From: Massilia endophytica | GTDB lineage: Bacteria > Pseudomonadota > Gammaproteobacteria > Burkholderiales > Burkholderiaceae_D | Direction of reading: 5' to 3' | Length of the DNA stretch: 64,000 nucleotides | Assembly (NCBI RefSeq): GCF_021165955.1 | Contig: NZ_CP088952.1 | Span: forward strand, 4,340,001 to 4,404,000 | Shown here: positions 16,757 through 25,854 of the stretch, piece after piece | How the letters are laid out: every line of letters starts with the position of its first letter | How positions within the stretch are numbered: position 1 is the stretch's first letter | Translations under genes and position numbers: made by a program | Notes under the pieces: generated by a model | What the model was told of the DNA's origin: nothing | Databases searched by the model: none | The model's input: the letters and a program-made list of their open reading frames with translations, nothing else

Positions 16757-18616
16757 TTACTTGGACTGGCCCGGCACCCAGACGGTGCCGATCGACAGCG
16801 ATTGCAGTTTCTTCTTGCGGCCGTACCACAGGTTGACCACGCCGCGCGATACGAAGACCGCAGAGAACATCGAGGTCAGGATGCCCAGGCAGTGCACCAC
16901 AGCGAAGCCGCGCACCGCGCCCGAACCGAAGACCAGCAGCGCCAGGCCCACGATCAGGGTGGTGACGTTCGAGTCCAGGATGGTGGCCCATGCGCGGTCG
17001 AAGCCCGCCGCAATGGAGGCCTGCGGGGAGGCGCCTGCGCGCAGCTCCTCGCGGATGCGCTCGTTGATCAGCACGTTGGCGTCGATCGCCATACCCAGGG
17101 CCAGCGCGATCGCGGCGATACCCGGCAATGTCAGCGTCGCCTGCATCAGCGACAGCAGCGCCACCAGCAGCAGCAGGTTGACGGCCAGCGCCAGCACGCT
17201 GAAGAAGCCGAACATCATGTAGTAGGCGATCATGAAGACCGCGATGGCGGCGAAGCCGTACATGGTGGAGTGCAGGCCCTTGGCCACGTTCTCGGCGCCC
17301 AGCTGCGGGCCGATGGTGCGCTCTTCCAGGAAGTCCATCGGCGCGTACAGCGCGCCGGCGCGCAGCAGCAGCGCCAGTTCGGTGGAGTTCTCGATGGTGC
17401 CCATGCCGGTGATGCGGAAGCGGCTGCCCAGTTCTTCCTGGATGGTGGCCACGGACAGCACTTCAGGCTTGCCCTTCTCGAACAGCACGATGGCCATGCG
17501 CTTGCCCACGTTGCCGCGGGTGGCTTCGCGCATCTTGCGGCCGCCGTCGCCGTTCAGGTCCAGCGACACGGCAGGCTGCTGGTTCTCGTCGAAGGTGGCG
17601 GTGGCGCTGGCGATGTAGTCGCCGGTCAGGATCACGTCCTTCGACAGCACGACCGGCACGGCCTTGCCGACCGTGAACAGCTCGGAGTTGAAGGGAATGG
17701 CGGCGGAGAGCTCGGTGCCGGGGGTGATGGTTTCGTCCACCAGGCGCACTTCCAGGGTGGCGGTGCGGCCGATGATGGACTTGGCGCGCGCCACGTCCTG
17801 CACGCCGGGCAGCTGGACCACGATGCGGTCCGGGCCCTGCTGCTGGATGATCGGTTCGGCCACGCCCAGCTCATTGACGCGCTTGGACAGGGTGGCGATG
17901 TTCTGCTTCACGCCGTTGTCCAGGGTGTCCTTGAGGGCGGCGGGCTTCATGGTGGCGACCAGTTTCAGGTCGGCGCCGTCGGCGCTGTCGGCCAGGGCCA
18001 GGTCGCTCATCTCGGCCAGCGCGTTGCGCGCGGCCTGGCGGGTGGCATCGTCGCGGAACTTGATCACGATGCTGTCGCCCGAACGCTCGATGCCTGCGTG
18101 GCGCACGTTCTTGTCGCGCAGCTGGCTGCGCACGGCGGCCTGGTAGCCCTGGATGCGCTTGTTCAGCGCCGCCTTGGTGTCCACCTGCATCAGGAAGTGC
18201 ACCCCGCCGCGCAGGTCGAGGCCGAGGTACATCGGCAGCGCGCGCATCTTCTGCATCCACTGCGGGGTGTTCGGCATCAGGTTGACGGTGACGATATAGG
18301 TGGGGTCGGACGGGTCGGCGTTCAGGCCCTTCTCCAGCGCCAGGCGCGCCTTGAACTGGTCGTCCGTGGTGGCGAAGCGGGCGCGCACCGAGTGGCTCGC
18401 GCCCTCATCCAGGGTCACGCCTTCGTTGGCGATGTTCTCGCGCTTGAGCACCGATTCCACCTGGGCCGCAACGGCCGGGGTGACCTTCACGGTCGATTTG
18501 CCGCTGGTGATCTGCAATGCGGGGGATTCGCCGAAGTAGTTGGGCGCCGTGTACAGTGCGCCCAGCACCACCACCACGACGATGACGATATATTTCCAGA
18601 CAGGATAGCGATTCAT
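16757..18616 (-). CDS. secD: Protein translocase subunit SecD
   Basis: Large periplasmic-domain partner of SecF, 619 residues (E. coli 615). It has an N-terminal helix (YIVIVVVVVLGALYTAPNYFGE), the P1 head, the conserved LGLDLRGGVHFLMQV, and five C-terminal helices with ALGMAIDANVLINERIREELR and FGSGAVRGFAV. It lies between yajC and secF on one transcript. Confidence 0.98.
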   Translation of the reverse strand: MNRYPVWKYIVIVVVVVLGALYTAPNYFGESPALQITSGKSTVKVTPAVAAQVESVLKRENIANEGVTLDEGASHSVRARFATTDDQFKARLALEKGLNADPSDPTYIVTVNLMPNTPQWMQKMRALPMYLGLDLRGGVHFLMQVDTKAALNKRIQGYQAAVRSQLRDKNVRHAGIERSGDSIVIKFRDDATRQAARNALAEMSDLALADSADGADLKLVATMKPAALKDTLDNGVKQNIATLSKRVNELGVAEPIIQQQGPDRIVVQLPGVQDVARAKSIIGRTATLEVRLVDETITPGTELSAAIPFNSELFTVGKAVPVVLSKDVILTGDYIASATATFDENQQPAVSLDLNGDGGRKMREATRGNVGKRMAIVLFEKGKPEVLSVATIQEELGSRFRITGMGTIENSTELALLLRAGALYAPMDFLEERTIGPQLGAENVAKGLHSTMYGFAAIAVFMIAYYMMFGFFSVLALAVNLLLLVALLSLMQATLTLPGIAAIALALGMAIDANVLINERIREELRAGASPQASIAAGFDRAWATILDSNVTTLIVGLALLVFGSGAVRGFAVVHCLGILTSMFSAVFVSRGVVNLWYGRKKKLQSLSIGTVWVPGQSK

Positions 18617-18680
18617 ATTCTTCAGCGTTCAGTAAAAGCCGGATACATAAACGGGCGGCCATGCCGCCCGTGCCGTCGTA

Positions 18681-19004
18681 TTACAGACCCTTCAGCGTGC
18701 CCTTCGGCAGCAGCGTGGTGATGGAAGGCTTCTGCACCCAGATCTCAGTGCCGGCTGCCACTTCCAGCGACACATACACGTCGGTCACCTTGGACACCTT
18801 GCCCAGGATGCCGCCGGCGGTCACGACTTCGTCGCCCTTCGCCAGGGCGTCCATCATGGCTTTTTGCTCTTTCGCGCGCTTCTGCTGGGGGCGGATCATG
18901 AGGAAATACATGACCACGAACATCAGGATCAGCGGCAGGAAGGTGGACAGGTTGCTCATGGTGGCGGCTTCGGCGCCTTGAGCGTATGCGTTGGAAATGA
19001 ACAC
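18681..19004 (-). CDS. yajC: Preprotein translocase subunit YajC
   Basis: Small inner-membrane protein of the SecDF-YajC complex. In 107 residues it has a single membrane helix (LSTFLPLILMFVVMYFLMIRPQQKR) followed by a basic stretch and a small cytoplasmic domain (KGDEVVTAGGILGKVSKV), as in the family. It is first in the yajC-secD-secF unit. Confidence 0.97.
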   Translation of the reverse strand: MFISNAYAQGAEAATMSNLSTFLPLILMFVVMYFLMIRPQQKRAKEQKAMMDALAKGDEVVTAGGILGKVSKVTDVYVSLEVAAGTEIWVQKPSITTLLPKGTLKGL

Positions 19005-19048
19005 GGGTGACTCCAGTTGTGTTTATAAGTGTTAAAAATTAGCGCTGT

Positions 19049-19057
19049 ATTCTAGCA
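19049..19057 (-). promoter_or_regulatory. Extended -10 promoter for yajC-secD-secF
   Basis: On the minus strand TGC-TAGAAT (19057-19049) makes a good extended -10 about 45 bases before the yajC ATG. No clear -35 is visible. Confidence 0.5.
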
Positions 19058-19065
19058 CTCGCCGC

Positions 19066-19084
19066 AGGCCCCAAGATGGGGCCT
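19066..19084. terminator. Hairpin between tgt and yajC
   Basis: Perfect arms AGGCCCCA (19066-19073) and TGGGGCCT (19077-19084) with a 3-base loop, 25 bases after the tgt stop. There is no T-tract on the minus strand, so it is either a partial terminator or a 3'-end stabiliser. Confidence 0.5.
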
Positions 19085-19108
19085 ATATCACTTTTTGCAA
19101 GATCCTGC

Positions 19109-20248
19109 TTAAACGCCCCGCGCCCGGTCGGAGTGGAACTCCTTTACCCAGTCGGGGAAACGGTCTTCGTCCAGGGCCTCGCGCATCTGGCGCATGATAT
19201 CCAGGTAGTAGTGCAGGTTGTGGATGGTGTTCAGGCGCGCGCCCAGGATCTCCTGCGCCCGGTGCAGGTGGTGCAGGTAAGCGCGGCTGAAGTTCCGGCA
19301 GGCGTAGCAGGAGCAGGTGGGGTCCAGCGGCTCCTTGTCATCCTTATAACGTGCGTTCTTGACCTTGATGTCGCCGAAGCGGGTGAAGATCCAGCCGTTG
19401 CGGGCGTTCCGGGTGGGCATGACGCAGTCGAACATGTCCACGCCGTTCGACACGCCCGCCACCAGGTCTTCCGGCGTGCCCACGCCCATCAGGTAGTGCG
19501 GCTTGTTGGCGGGAAGGCGCGGGCCGACGTGTTCCAGCACGCGCATCATGTCCTCCTTCGGCTCCCCCACGGAGAGGCCGCCGATGGCCAGGCCGGGGAA
19601 ATCGATCTTTTCCAGCCCTTCCAGCGATTCGTCGCGCAGCTTCTCGAACATGCCGCCCTGGACGATGCCGAACAGCGCGTTCGGGTTTTCGCCGCGCTTG
19701 AATTCGTCCATCGAGCGCTGGGCCCAGCGCAGGGACATGCGCATGGATTTCGCCGCTTCGTCCATGGTAGCGGGGCGGCCGTCGATCTCGTAGGGCGTGC
19801 ACTCGTCGAACTGCATCACGATGTCCGAATTGAGCACGCGCTGGATCTGCATGGAGATTTCGGGCGAGAGGAACAGCTTGTCCCCGTTGATGGGCGAATT
19901 GAAATGCACGCCCTCTTCCGTGATTTTGCGCATTTCGCCCAGGGAGAAGACCTGGAAGCCGCCCGAGTCGGTGAGGATGGGTTTATCCCAGCCCATGAAG
20001 CCGTGCAGGCCGCCGAACTTCGACATCACGTCGTTGCCGGGGCGGAGCCACAGGTGGAAGGTATTGCCGAGAATGATCTGGGCGCCGATTTCCTTCAGCT
20101 CCAGCGGCGACATGGCCTTCACCGAACCGTAGGTGCCCACGGGCATGAAGATGGGCGTCTGCACCTCGCCGTGGTTCAGCTTCACCGTGCCGCGGCGGGC
20201 CTTGGTCTTGCCGGTAGTATCGGTCTTGAGTAGCTTGAATTCCAACAT
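19109..20248 (-). CDS. tgt: tRNA-guanine transglycosylase
   Basis: Exchanges guanine-34 for preQ1 in tRNAs with GUN anticodons (queuosine synthesis). It has 379 residues, with Asp94 in LTDSGGFQVFSL, the nucleophile region MFDCVMPTRNARNGW, and the zinc ligands CSCYACRNFSRAYLHH. It follows queA by 15 bases; queA acts on the base that Tgt inserts. Confidence 0.98.
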   Translation of the reverse strand: MLEFKLLKTDTTGKTKARRGTVKLNHGEVQTPIFMPVGTYGSVKAMSPLELKEIGAQIILGNTFHLWLRPGNDVMSKFGGLHGFMGWDKPILTDSGGFQVFSLGEMRKITEEGVHFNSPINGDKLFLSPEISMQIQRVLNSDIVMQFDECTPYEIDGRPATMDEAAKSMRMSLRWAQRSMDEFKRGENPNALFGIVQGGMFEKLRDESLEGLEKIDFPGLAIGGLSVGEPKEDMMRVLEHVGPRLPANKPHYLMGVGTPEDLVAGVSNGVDMFDCVMPTRNARNGWIFTRFGDIKVKNARYKDDKEPLDPTCSCYACRNFSRAYLHHLHRAQEILGARLNTIHNLHYYLDIMRQMREALDEDRFPDWVKEFHSDRARGV

Positions 20249-20263
20249 TGTTCGATTCCTAAA

Positions 20264-21289
20264 TCAGGCCCGGTTGGGCGTCGTCAGCAGCATGGCGTCG
20301 CCATAGCTGAAGAAGCGGTATTCGCTGGCGATGGCGTGGGCGTAGGCGCCGCGGATCTCTTCGAAACCGGCGAAGGCCGACACCAGCATCAGCAGGGTCG
20401 ATTTCGGCAGGTGGAAGTTGGTGATCAGGCGCGTCACCGTCTTGAACTGGTAGCCGGGGGTGATGAAGAGGGCCGTATCCGCGCTGCCCGCTTTCAGTTC
20501 GCCCGTCTGCGAGGCCGACTCCAGGGCGCGAAGGCTGGTGGTGCCCACGGCCACCACGTCGCGGCCTGCCGCGCGGGCCGTCTTCACCGCATCCACCGTC
20601 GCCTGCGGCATGGTGTACCACTCGGTGTGCATCTTGTGCTCGGCCAGGTTCTCGGTGCGCACGGGCTGGAAGGTGCCCGCGCCCACGTGCAGGGTGACAT
20701 AGGCGAACTGCACACCCTTGGCCTTGAGTTTCTCCAGCAGGGCCTCGTCGAAATGCAGGCCAGCCGTCGGTGCGGCGACAGCGCCCGGCACCTTGCCGAA
20801 GACCGTCTGGTAGCGCGTTTCGTCGAATTCGCCCGGCGCGTGCTCGATATAGGGCGGCAGGGGCAGGCGGCCGTACTGCTCGATCAGTTCGAACACGTCG
20901 GCGCCGAAGTGCAGGGTGTAGAACTCGCCCGCGCGTTCGCCCACCGTGACGTCGAAAGCCTCGGCCAGGCGGATCTTCACGCCGGGGCCGGGCGACTTCG
21001 AGGCGCGCACCTGGGCCAGCACCGTGCGCGTGTCCAGCACGCGCTCCACCAGCACTTCCACCTTGCCGCCGCTGTCCTTCACGCCGAAGAAGCGCGCCTT
21101 GAGCACGCGGGTGTCGTTCATCACCAGCAGGTCGCCGGGCTGCAGAAGCTCCAGGATGTCGGTGAACTGGCGGTCGATGAGGTGAGCGCCATCGACCTGC
21201 AGCAGGCGGGAAGCGCTGCGGTCAGGCAGAGGAAATTGCGCAATGCGCTCGGGCGGCAAGTTAAAATCGAAGTCGGACAGCGAATACAT
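20264..21289 (-). CDS. queA: S-adenosylmethionine:tRNA ribosyltransferase-isomerase
   Basis: Converts preQ1-tRNA to epoxyqueuosine-tRNA. It has 341 residues; QueA signatures visible are MYSLSDFDFNLPPERIAQFPLPDRSASRLL at the start, MNDTRVLKARFFG, PTAGLHFDE, YVTLHVGAGTFQPV and TNFHLPKSTLLMLVSAFAG. The ATG at 21289 is chosen on family alignment; an earlier in-frame ATG at 21358 would overlap the divergent recG start. Confidence 0.97.
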   Translation of the reverse strand: MYSLSDFDFNLPPERIAQFPLPDRSASRLLQVDGAHLIDRQFTDILELLQPGDLLVMNDTRVLKARFFGVKDSGGKVEVLVERVLDTRTVLAQVRASKSPGPGVKIRLAEAFDVTVGERAGEFYTLHFGADVFELIEQYGRLPLPPYIEHAPGEFDETRYQTVFGKVPGAVAAPTAGLHFDEALLEKLKAKGVQFAYVTLHVGAGTFQPVRTENLAEHKMHTEWYTMPQATVDAVKTARAAGRDVVAVGTTSLRALESASQTGELKAGSADTALFITPGYQFKTVTRLITNFHLPKSTLLMLVSAFAGFEEIRGAYAHAIASEYRFFSYGDAMLLTTPNRA

Positions 21290-21357
21290 GGAAACACTAC
21301 ACAAACAATTGGGCGAACCCTCTATTTTACGCCATCTGCCCAAAAACACCGCAAACA

Positions 21358-23418
21358 ATGCCTGAACCGAAGCAAAAGAAGCCCGCAGCCACTGTCGAAA
21401 GCAAGCTCGCCAAACTCGGGCTGCGCACGGACATGGACCTGGTGCTGCACCTGCCCATGCGCTACGAGGACGAAACCGAGGTCATGACGATCCAGGAGGC
21501 CTGCCTGCGCGGCGGCCAGACTTCGCAGGTGGAGGGCGTGGTGACGAAGAACGAAATCGCCTACAAGCCGCGCCGCCAGCTGCTCGTGCACATCGCGGAC
21601 GAAACGGGCGACCTCCAGCTGCGCTTCATGAATTTCTACGGCAGCCAGGTCAAGCAGCTTTCCGAAGGCGTTCGTGTGCGGGTTCGCGGAGAGCTGAAGC
21701 ACGGCTTTTTCGGCGCAGAGATGGTGCATCCCGCCTACAAGGTGGTGAACGAGGGCGCGCCCCTGCCCACGTCGCTCACGCCCGTCTACCCTTCCGGCGA
21801 AGGCCTTTCCCAGCTGGTGCTTCGGCGTGCCATTGCCGAGGCGATGAAGCGGGTGAACTGGGAAGACACGGTGCCTGCCGCCGTGGTCTCGCACATGCGC
21901 CTGGAAGCTTTCGAGCCCAGCGTGCGCCTGCTGCACTACCCGCCGCAGGACGTGGACGAACATGCGCTGGCCGAGCGCAGCCACCCGGCGTGGACGCGGA
22001 TGAAGTTCGACGAACTGCTGGCCCAGCAGCTGTCCCTGAAGCGGGCGCAGAAGGCGCGGCGCATGAAAGGCTCGCCTGCCCTGAAGAGCGTTGGCGATCT
22101 TTCCTCCGCTTTCCAGGCAGCCCTGCCCTTCAAGCTGACGGGCGCCCAGCAGCGCGTGCTGAAGGAGATCCGCGCCGACATCGGCAAACCTTACCCCATG
22201 CAGCGGCTGCTGCAGGGCGATGTGGGCAGCGGCAAGACGGTGGTGGCGGCGCTGGCGGCCGCCCAGGCGATCGACAGCGGCTACCAGGCCGCCCTCATGG
22301 CCCCCACGGAAATCCTCGCCGACCAGCATTTCCGCAAGATCGCGGCCTGGCTGGAACCACTGGGTGTGAAGGTGGCCTGGCTGACGGGCAGCCTGAAGAA
22401 AAAGGACAAGCTGGCCGCGACCGCGCTGGTGGAATCCGGCGAGGCCCGGCTGGTGATCGGCACCCATGCCCTCATCCAGGATACGGTGCAGTTCCCGAAA
22501 CTGGGCCTCGTGATCGTGGACGAGCAGCACCGCTTCGGCGTTGGCCAGCGCCTCACTCTGCGCAACAAGGGCAGCGACGGCCTGGTGCCGCACCAGCTCA
22601 TGATGTCCGCCACGCCGATTCCGCGCACCCTGGCGATGACCTATTACGCCGACCTCGAAGTGTCGGTGATCGACGAACTGCCGCCGGGGCGCACGCCCAT
22701 CGTCACCCGCGCCATCGACCAGAACCGGCGCGACGAGGTGATAGAGCGCGTGCATGCCGCCGCCCTGGAAGGCCGCCAGGTCTACTGGGTCTGTCCCCTG
22801 ATCGAGGAATCGGAAGCCCTGCAGCTGCAAACCGCGACCGAAACCTATGAAACCCTCGCCGCCGCCCTGCCCGACCTGCGCGTGGGCCTCGTGCACGGCC
22901 GCCTCAAGCCTGCGGAGAAGCAGGTGGTCATGGACGCCTTTGCCGCAGGCGAGGTGCATGTGCTGGTGGCCACCACGGTGATCGAGGTGGGCGTGGACGT
23001 GCCGAACGCCTCGCTGATGGTGATCGAGCACGCCGAACGTTTCGGCCTCTCCCAGCTGCACCAGCTGCGGGGCCGCGTGGGGCGCGGCTCGGCGGCCAGC
23101 GTCTGCCTGCTGCTGTACCAGAGCCCCCTCGGCCCCATTGCGAAGCAGCGCCTAATGACGATGCGGGAAACGACGGACGGCTTCGAGATCGCCCGGCGGG
23201 ACCTGGAGATCCGCGGCCCCGGCGAATTCCTCGGCGCGCGCCAGTCCGGCCAGGCCATGCTGCGCTTCGCCGACCTGGAAACCGATGGCTGGCTGGTGGA
23301 GCAGGCGCGCGATGTGGCGTCTGCCCTGCTGCAGGAGAACAGCCCTGCCGGCAAGGCCATTGTGGAAGCCCACCTCGAACGCTGGCTGGGCGGACGCGAA
23401 GAATTCCTGAAGGTCTGA
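21358..23418 (+). CDS. recG: ATP-dependent DNA helicase RecG
   Basis: Branched-DNA helicase that regresses stalled forks and processes Holliday junctions. It has 686 residues (E. coli 693), with an N-terminal wedge/OB domain, Walker A GDVGSGKT (287-294), DEQH box (388-391), motif III MSATPIPRTLAMT, and C-terminal helicase motifs VATTVIEVGVDVPNAS and QLHQLRGRVGRG. The RecG C-terminus ARQSGQ follows. It is divergent from queA. Confidence 0.98.
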   Translation: MPEPKQKKPAATVESKLAKLGLRTDMDLVLHLPMRYEDETEVMTIQEACLRGGQTSQVEGVVTKNEIAYKPRRQLLVHIADETGDLQLRFMNFYGSQVKQLSEGVRVRVRGELKHGFFGAEMVHPAYKVVNEGAPLPTSLTPVYPSGEGLSQLVLRRAIAEAMKRVNWEDTVPAAVVSHMRLEAFEPSVRLLHYPPQDVDEHALAERSHPAWTRMKFDELLAQQLSLKRAQKARRMKGSPALKSVGDLSSAFQAALPFKLTGAQQRVLKEIRADIGKPYPMQRLLQGDVGSGKTVVAALAAAQAIDSGYQAALMAPTEILADQHFRKIAAWLEPLGVKVAWLTGSLKKKDKLAATALVESGEARLVIGTHALIQDTVQFPKLGLVIVDEQHRFGVGQRLTLRNKGSDGLVPHQLMMSATPIPRTLAMTYYADLEVSVIDELPPGRTPIVTRAIDQNRRDEVIERVHAAALEGRQVYWVCPLIEESEALQLQTATETYETLAAALPDLRVGLVHGRLKPAEKQVVMDAFAAGEVHVLVATTVIEVGVDVPNASLMVIEHAERFGLSQLHQLRGRVGRGSAASVCLLLYQSPLGPIAKQRLMTMRETTDGFEIARRDLEIRGPGEFLGARQSGQAMLRFADLETDGWLVEQARDVASALLQENSPAGKAIVEAHLERWLGGREEFLKV

Positions 23419-23419
23419 A

Positions 23420-23551
23420 CTACATGCACATGGCGATGCGGTTCCCGAGATCGAACATGAAATCGGGACGCAGATAAGCCAGGAAGGCCAGCGCCAGCAC
23501 CACGATGGCGGCCAGCCAGCCGGCCGCGCGGAGCAGGCGCCGTTTCATCAT
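23420..23551 (-). CDS. Small single-pass membrane protein
   Basis: A 43-codon frame whose ATG (23551-23549) overlaps the MFS stop codon as ATGATGA, so it is placed for translational coupling. The product starts MMKRRLLRAAGW, has one hydrophobic helix (about residues 11-27) and ends NRIAMCM. The basic N-terminus followed by a helix suggests an inner-membrane protein. I do not recognise a family. It fills the whole gap between the MFS gene and recG. Confidence 0.6.
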   Translation of the reverse strand: MMKRRLLRAAGWLAAIVVLALAFLAYLRPDFMFDLGNRIAMCM

Positions 23552-24765
23552 GCCGCCTTCAGCTCCGGCCGCGCGAGAGGACGCTCATCCACCGGCAGGT
23601 TGGCCAGCCCGGCCATCACGCCGAGCGCGATGGAGATGCCCCACACCACGTCGTAGCTGCCCTGCAGGTCGAATACGTAGCCGCCCAGCCAGACGCCGAG
23701 GAAGCTGCCGATCTGGTGGGAGAAGAAGACCACGCCCGCCAGCATGGACATGTGGCCAAGGCCGAACACGCCCGCGATAATGCCGTTCGTGAGCGGCACG
23801 GTGGACAGCCACAGAACGCCCATGGCCGCCGCGAAGAGATAAACGGACATCGGGGACAGGGGCGCCAGCAGGAACAGGCCGATCACGACGGAGCGCGCGA
23901 AATAGATGAAGGACAGCAGGTAGCGTTTGGGCAGCTTGCCGCCCAGCTGGCCCGCCATGTAGGAGCCGAAGATGTTGAAGAGGCCAATCAGCGCCAGCGC
24001 CATCACCGCCACTTTCGGATCGGCGATGCCCTTGTCCTTCAGGTAGGCGGGCAGGTGCACGCCGATGAAGACCACCTGGAAACCGCACACGAAATAGCCC
24101 GCCACCAGCAGCAGGAAGGAGCGGTTGCCCACCGCCTCGCTCATCGCCTCGCGGATGCTCTGGTGGTGGCCGCCCTTCTTCTGCACCGCAGGTTCGCGCA
24201 GGCGGAAGGACATGGGCACCATGAGGAAGACGACGATGGCGGCCAGCAGGAAGAAGGCGTTCTGCCAGCCAATGGAGGAGATCATGGTCTGCTCCACAGG
24301 CATCATGAGGAACTGGCCGAAGGAGCTCGCCGCGCCCGAGATGCCGAAGGCCCACGAGCGCTTTTCAGGCGGAGCCGAACGGCCGATGATGCCGCTCACC
24401 GCGCCAAAGGCGGTACAGGCCAGGCCCAGGCCGATGAAGACGCCGGAGCCGATGATAAAGAGCGTGGGCTGCGTGACCACCGCCATCCAGATCAGGCCTG
24501 CCATATAGGCGAAGGCGCCGAGCAGCACGACGCGCATGGTGCCAAAGCGGTCCGCCACCATGCCCGCGAAGGGGCCGAAGGCGCCCCACAGCAGGTTCTG
24601 GAGCGCCAGCGCCAGCGAATAGGTTTCGCGCGACCAGCCGTTCGCCTGGGAGATAGGCTGGAGCCAGAAGCCGAAGCCGTGCCGCACGCCCATGGCCAGA
24701 GTAAGGATCACGCCTGTCGCGAGCAGGACGGTCTTGAGATCGGGAGCGCGTTGGGCAGTGAACAT
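23548..24765 (-). CDS. MFS transporter
   Basis: Inner-membrane secondary transporter of 405 residues with about twelve hydrophobic segments. It opens with TGVILTLAMGVRHGFGFWLQPISQANGWSRETYSLALALQNLLWG and has the MFS motif GMVADRFGTMRVVLLGAFAY. The type resembles monocarboxylate/oxalate-formate-like carriers. Substrate unknown. The small membrane protein gene overlaps its stop codon. Confidence 0.93.
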   Translation of the reverse strand: MFTAQRAPDLKTVLLATGVILTLAMGVRHGFGFWLQPISQANGWSRETYSLALALQNLLWGAFGPFAGMVADRFGTMRVVLLGAFAYMAGLIWMAVVTQPTLFIIGSGVFIGLGLACTAFGAVSGIIGRSAPPEKRSWAFGISGAASSFGQFLMMPVEQTMISSIGWQNAFFLLAAIVVFLMVPMSFRLREPAVQKKGGHHQSIREAMSEAVGNRSFLLLVAGYFVCGFQVVFIGVHLPAYLKDKGIADPKVAVMALALIGLFNIFGSYMAGQLGGKLPKRYLLSFIYFARSVVIGLFLLAPLSPMSVYLFAAAMGVLWLSTVPLTNGIIAGVFGLGHMSMLAGVVFFSHQIGSFLGVWLGGYVFDLQGSYDVVWGISIALGVMAGLANLPVDERPLARPELKAA

Positions 24766-24831
24766 GGCAGTGGGGCCTTGGTGGAAAGTTCCGAGTGTAG
24801 CCCAACTGCTTTTTCTCTGCTGGCGGCCGCC

Positions 24832-25824
24832 TTATTCCGCCAGATCGGCCGGGTAGCGCACGCCGATCTGCCTGCGAATCTCATCCATGACGCCCATCAG
24901 CGCCAGCGTTTCGCCCCAGGGCATGACATGGCTTTCGAGCAGGCCTTCGCGCAGGCAGCGGTTCACCTCCAGCACCTCGTAGCTGTAGCCCGCGCCGGTG
25001 CGCGGCACGTGCAGGTGGCGGCGCGTGCCGTTGCGCAGCTCGACGGTGATGTCTTCCGTGCTGTGGAACCGGCCGCCCAGGCGGATGAAGCCCTTGTCGC
25101 CGCAGATGGTGAACTCGGTCGGCGTGCTGGCGCGCAGGCTGCTGGCGCAGGCGGACATGCCGCCATTCACGTGGCGCAGAACGAAGGATGCCTGTACGTC
25201 CACGCCCGTGGGCCCGAGTTCGCCAAGCGCCTGCACTGCGGCGATGTCGCCCAGCACATAGGAAGCAATGGACAGTGGGTAGATGCCGATGTCCAGCAGG
25301 GAGCCGCCGCCCAGTTCAGGATTGAACAGGCGGTTCTCCGGCCCGGCTTCCGCCTTGAAGCCGAAATCGGCCTGCACGTTCGAGGGAGTGCCGATTTCGC
25401 CGCTGTCCGCGATGCGCCGCACTTCCTGCACCAGCGGCTGGAAGCGCGTCCACATCGCTTCCATCACAAAGAGGTTCTTCTCCCGCGCCAGGGCGAATAC
25501 TTCTTCCGCCTCGCGCCGGTTGATGGTGAAGGCCTTCTCCACCAGCAGGGCCTTGCCGCCGTGGAGGCACATCAGCGCGTTCTCGTGGTGCATGGAGTGC
25601 GGCGTGGCGATATAAATTACGTCCACATCGGGATCGTCCGCAAGCGCCTGGTAGCTGCCGTGGCAGCGCTTCGCGCCGAACTCCTTGCCGAAGGCCGTGG
25701 CGCTTTCCACGGTGCGCGAGGCGACCGCCGCGAGCTCCGCATCCGGCACCTCCTTCAGTGCCGTGGCCAGCGCTTTCGCGATCTTGCCCGTTCCGAGAAT
25801 CCCCCAACGAATCATTTTGCTCAT
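24832..25824 (-). CDS. Gfo/Idh/MocA-family oxidoreductase
   Basis: NAD(P)-dependent sugar-type dehydrogenase of 330 residues. It has a Rossmann start WGILGTGKIAKALATAL, then YIATPHSMHHENALMCLHGGKALLVEKAFTINRREAEE (the EK-P-like catalytic lysine) and a C-terminal sheet domain containing GGSLLDIGIYPLSIA. The substrate cannot be inferred. It ends the pyrC-DUF3025-oxidoreductase run with a 30-base gap. Confidence 0.93.
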   Translation of the reverse strand: MSKMIRWGILGTGKIAKALATALKEVPDAELAAVASRTVESATAFGKEFGAKRCHGSYQALADDPDVDVIYIATPHSMHHENALMCLHGGKALLVEKAFTINRREAEEVFALAREKNLFVMEAMWTRFQPLVQEVRRIADSGEIGTPSNVQADFGFKAEAGPENRLFNPELGGGSLLDIGIYPLSIASYVLGDIAAVQALGELGPTGVDVQASFVLRHVNGGMSACASSLRASTPTEFTICGDKGFIRLGGRFHSTEDITVELRNGTRRHLHVPRTGAGYSYEVLEVNRCLREGLLESHVMPWGETLALMGVMDEIRRQIGVRYPADLAE

Positions 25825-25854
25825 GGCATGCCGTGCTTTCTCCGCTTTGCGGTT

